From an uncultured delta proteobacterium (lineage in GTDB: Bacteria > Myxococcota_A > Polyangia > Polyangiales > Polyangiaceae): 56,115 nucleotides of DNA. Location of the stretch: NCBI GenBank assembly GCA_903906315.1, contig CAIVJW010000351.1:1-56115 (forward strand), given 5' to 3'. How positions within the stretch are numbered: the stretch's first letter is position 1; every line of letters begins with the position of its first letter. A program made the translations under genes and the position numbers. This document shows positions 54,060-56,115 of this stretch, in pieces. The notes beneath the pieces are model-generated. The model ran no database searches. It was not told the DNA's origin and saw only the letters and a program-made list of their open reading frames with translations.

Positions 54060-55187
54060 ATGTCGCAGACCGAGAAGACCGCGGACCTTGCGAGCCGACG
54101 CCCTGCGTCCGAGGGGCCGCCGTCCTCGCGCCCGCCGCGCTCGCGCGACGAGAGCCATGCGAGGAGGTGGGTCGCTCCTGCGCTCCGCGTCGCGGGGCTG
54201 CTCTTGCTGCCCGCGGTCGCGTGGCTGGCCTTCCCGGCGCGCGCGCGAGCGCCGCTGCAACCGCCCGCGCGCCTCGCCGCGGCAGAGGTCGCGCGTGCGA
54301 GCGCCGATCCCCGCGCGCCGCGCTCACCGACGCCCGATTCGCGCGCTCGCACGCCCACCGCGTCCGGGCTCGCCGCCCCTCCTTCGGACGCGCCGGACGC
54401 CGGCGGGCTGCCGGTGGTGGGCCTCGTGCTCGGCCCGAACGACGCCCCGATCGCAGACGCCACCGTCGGTTGCGACGACGGGCGCGACGTCGATCGGGTC
54501 GACACCGACGTCGAGGGTCGCTTCCGCCTGCAGCCGGAGGCCGAGGGCTGCAAGGGGGTCGCGCGGCATCCGCGCTTCGGCCGATCGGCTCCGGTCGTCC
54601 TCGCGGCGGGCGGCGGAAACGTGCTGCGGGTCGGATCGAGCAGCGGAATCGAGGGCGTGGTCGTCGACGACTCCGGTGCGCCCGTGTCCCCCTACTTCCT
54701 GTACGTCGAGTCGTTCAGCTCCGCGTCCGACCGCAAGGAGCTCGACTACCAGCGGTATGTCGACGATCCCAAGGGCGCGTTTCGGTGGTCCGGCCTCCCG
54801 CCAGGTCGGTACGTGCTCCTCGCGAGCGCGGACGGCCGCGCGCCGTCGCGCTCGGCGCCGATCGATCTCTCCGAGGAGAAGCCGGTGAAGGATGTGACGA
54901 TCGTCGTCTCCCCCGGGGCGAAGCTCGAGGGAGTGGTGGTGGACGCCCAGACCAAGTCGCCGATCGCGGGCGCCACGGTCGGCCTCTACATGACCGGGCC
55001 GTATGGCCTCGTGCTGCGTGCGCCCGCCTCGACGGGGCCGGACGGCTCGTTCACCATGACGGGGCTGCCGCCGGGGCCCTTCCCGCTGCGATCCACCGGC
55101 AAGGGCTACGAGAACAAGCTCTTCCCCGAGGTGGTCGCCGGGGGCGGCCGGCAGACCTTCCCCCTTGCGCGCGAGGCCTCCAATTGA
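54060..55187 (+). CDS. Single-pass protein with carboxypeptidase-regulatory-like repeats
   Basis: 375 residues from ATG 54060. A cytoplasmic N-terminus (1-40), one membrane helix (about 43-62) and a Pro/Ala/Thr linker (65-115) precede three Ig-like beta modules of the CarboxypepD_reg type, visible as VVGLVLGPNDAPIADATV, IEGVVVDDSGAPV and LEGVVVDAQTKSPIAGATV, with GSFTMTGLPPGPF as the usual closing turn. Such modules serve as surface or periplasmic structural domains. The stop overlaps the start of the next lipoprotein gene by one base, so the two are coupled. Confidence 0.8.
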   Translation: MSQTEKTADLASRRPASEGPPSSRPPRSRDESHARRWVAPALRVAGLLLLPAVAWLAFPARARAPLQPPARLAAAEVARASADPRAPRSPTPDSRARTPTASGLAAPPSDAPDAGGLPVVGLVLGPNDAPIADATVGCDDGRDVDRVDTDVEGRFRLQPEAEGCKGVARHPRFGRSAPVVLAAGGGNVLRVGSSSGIEGVVVDDSGAPVSPYFLYVESFSSASDRKELDYQRYVDDPKGAFRWSGLPPGRYVLLASADGRAPSRSAPIDLSEEKPVKDVTIVVSPGAKLEGVVVDAQTKSPIAGATVGLYMTGPYGLVLRAPASTGPDGSFTMTGLPPGPFPLRSTGKGYENKLFPEVVAGGGRQTFPLAREASN

Positions 55188-55495
55188 TGTCGATCCTTCG
55201 GCTCGCGTGCCTCGCCGCGATCGTCGCGGCGCCGGGCTGCAAGAGCGCCTGCGACACGGCGATCGAACACCTCGATGGCTGCGCCCTGTCGTCGCTGCCC
55301 GTGGCGGCCGCCGCCGACGCGGGGGCGCTCGACGCCGGCGCCGGGTCGCCCCCCGACCCCGCGACGACGTGCACGGGCGTGCTCGAGTGCGACGCGAAGT
55401 GCATCTCCGAGGCGAGCTGCGAGGACCTCGCGAAGAAGGAGCCGCACGGGGCGTACCAGCTCTGCCTCGAGCAGTGCGTGTCCGGCGGGAAGTGA
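55187..55495 (+). CDS. Small Cys-rich lipoprotein coupled to the upstream gene
   Basis: 102 residues. ATG 55187 shares one base with the previous stop (TGATG). The signal ends in AAPGC and the mature protein has about nine further Cys in KSAC, DGCA, TTCTGVLECDAKCISEASC, LCLEQC, divided by an Ala/Asp/Pro linker at about 38-55. Cys-rich ends suggest disulfide-bonded halves. It opens with CKSxC like the protein at 53681. Partner of the carboxypeptidase-regulatory-like protein by coupling; biochemical role unknown. Confidence 0.78.
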   Translation: MSILRLACLAAIVAAPGCKSACDTAIEHLDGCALSSLPVAAAADAGALDAGAGSPPDPATTCTGVLECDAKCISEASCEDLAKKEPHGAYQLCLEQCVSGGK

Positions 55496-55660
55496 CGGTG
55501 ATCCTGCGTACGTGGGAGCGGCTTCTCGCGGCGGGATGAAAGGATCGCGAGGGCTCGCCCGTCCAACGCGGCGGCCCCGTGAGGCCACGTCGCCGTCCGT
55601 CGGACGGTTGCGCGGCTCGCCCCCCGATGAGACAAGGGCGGCGAACCGCAGGAGGTCGCC

Positions 55661-56115
55661 TTGATCCGAACCGCTCGACTCGCGCCCGTGCTTCTCGTCG
55701 CCTTGATCGGCGCTTGTGTCGACCAGGCGCAGCCCCCGCAGTCCGGGTACAACGCGGGCTACGGCGCGCCCGGCTATGGCCCGAACGCGGGCTACGGCGC
55801 GCCGGGCTACGGCCAGAACCCGGGCTACGGCGCGCCGGGCTACGGCCAGAACCCGGGCTACCCCGGTGCGCCGTCCGGTGGCGGGTACCCCGCGCCGACC
55901 GCGACTGCTCCGGGCGGCTACGCGCCCGCCCCGACCGCGACTGCGCCGGTGCCCGCTCCGGTCCCGACGACGCCCGTTCCTGCGCCGACCACGCCGCCGC
56001 CCGCAGGCACGACGCCCGCGCCCGCGGGGACGGCGCCGGGGGGCTTCCCGTGGCCGTTCCCGTTCCCGCCGCCGGGCGGCTTCGGCGCGCCCGCGCCCGC
56101 ACCGGCGCCCGCGCC
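55661..56115 (+). CDS. Gly/Tyr/Pro-rich repeat lipoprotein (partial, runs off the window)
   Basis: TTG 55661 with GGAGG 5 bases upstream starts a frame open to the last base (about 151 residues). The signal peptide ends in LIGAC. The mature part begins with three 11-residue repeats of the type NPGYGAPGYGQ, then Pro/Ala/Thr-rich sequence and GGFPWPFPFPPPGG. This is a flexible, low-complexity surface or periplasm-spanning stalk; any folded domain would be downstream of the window. The start codon is supported by the ribosome site and the lipobox. Confidence 0.75.
   Translation, partial: MIRTARLAPVLLVALIGACVDQAQPPQSGYNAGYGAPGYGPNAGYGAPGYGQNPGYGAPGYGQNPGYPGAPSGGGYPAPTATAPGGYAPAPTATAPVPAPVPTTPVPAPTTPPPAGTTPAPAGTAPGGFPWPFPFPPPGGFGAPAPAPAPA
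55751..55862 (+). repeat. 33-bp tandem repeat, about 3.4 copies
   Basis: Units begin at 55751, 55784, 55817 and 55850 (the last one partial). They differ at only a few positions (AACGCG or AACCCG at the start). Each unit encodes 11 residues, so copy-number change keeps the reading frame. Confidence 0.85.

Noticed and set aside
1-56115. tRNA, rRNA, CRISPR arrays, insertion sequences, prophage or integrase genes
   Set aside because: I looked for cloverleaf arms, regular direct repeats with spacers, transposase motifs and integrases and found none. The only tandem repeat is the coding 33-bp one at 55751.

Overview
The window reads as chromosomal DNA of a very GC-rich (about 70-75%), gene-dense bacterium. 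Start codons are often GTG or TTG and third codon positions are almost all G or C. Many multi-sensor hybrid histidine kinases, many lipoproteins of unknown role, an XPB helicase with a DUF790/Bax1 partner, a DevBCA-type exporter, an HU variant with a Lys/Ala-rich tail and an almost 4000-residue TPR protein together suggest a myxobacterium (Myxococcota, probably Polyangiales). That assignment is inferred from gene content; no rRNA is present. I saw no tRNA, rRNA, insertion sequence, phage gene or CRISPR array.

Layout: 1-6.2 kb holds the tail of an unknown gene, purL, and a four-gene operon of a TetR repressor with a DevB/DevC/DevA-like membrane fusion protein, permease and ATPase; a palindrome sits between the -35 and -10 of the tetR promoter. 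6.5-8.0 kb is a Cys-rich lipoprotein gene with an apparent one-base frameshift. 8.1-10.7 kb is an overlapping XPB helicase/Bax1 nuclease pair. 10.7-14.8 kb is a peroxide-defence block (bcp, ahpF, ahpC, divergent oxyR) with two inverted repeats, 20 bp apart, in the ahpC-oxyR gap. After a small lipoprotein gene, 15.5-32.2 kb is a signalling island: two hybrid kinases on the minus strand (one with six PAS domains, a GAF, two receivers and an HPt), then a membrane PAS kinase overlapping a receiver-kinase fusion, a lipoprotein with a CxxCH motif, a glutathione transferase followed 3 bp later by another hybrid kinase, and a GAF protein with a kinase-like domain that lacks the phospho-accepting histidine. 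No receiver in the island is joined to a DNA-binding domain, so any transcriptional output must lie elsewhere.

32.2-39.7 kb carries rsmG, a YqgE/AlgH protein, an acyltransferase-3 membrane protein, lnt, an EXPERA-SDR pair, and a methyltransferase-esterase pair; several of these point to lipid or envelope chemistry. 40-51.9 kb is one gene of 3952 codons made of TPR-like helical repeats with a proline-rich hinge near its C-terminus. The last 4 kb hold an HU-type protein, four lipoproteins (the last one cut by the window edge), a single-pass protein with carboxypeptidase-regulatory-like repeats, and two very clear stem-loop terminators.

Limits: everything here was read by eye from sequence and translations. 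Family assignments rest on motifs and overall pattern, not on database searches. Start sites in this GC-rich DNA are often uncertain, and most long ORFs on the opposite strand or in other frames are composition artefacts and were left out.
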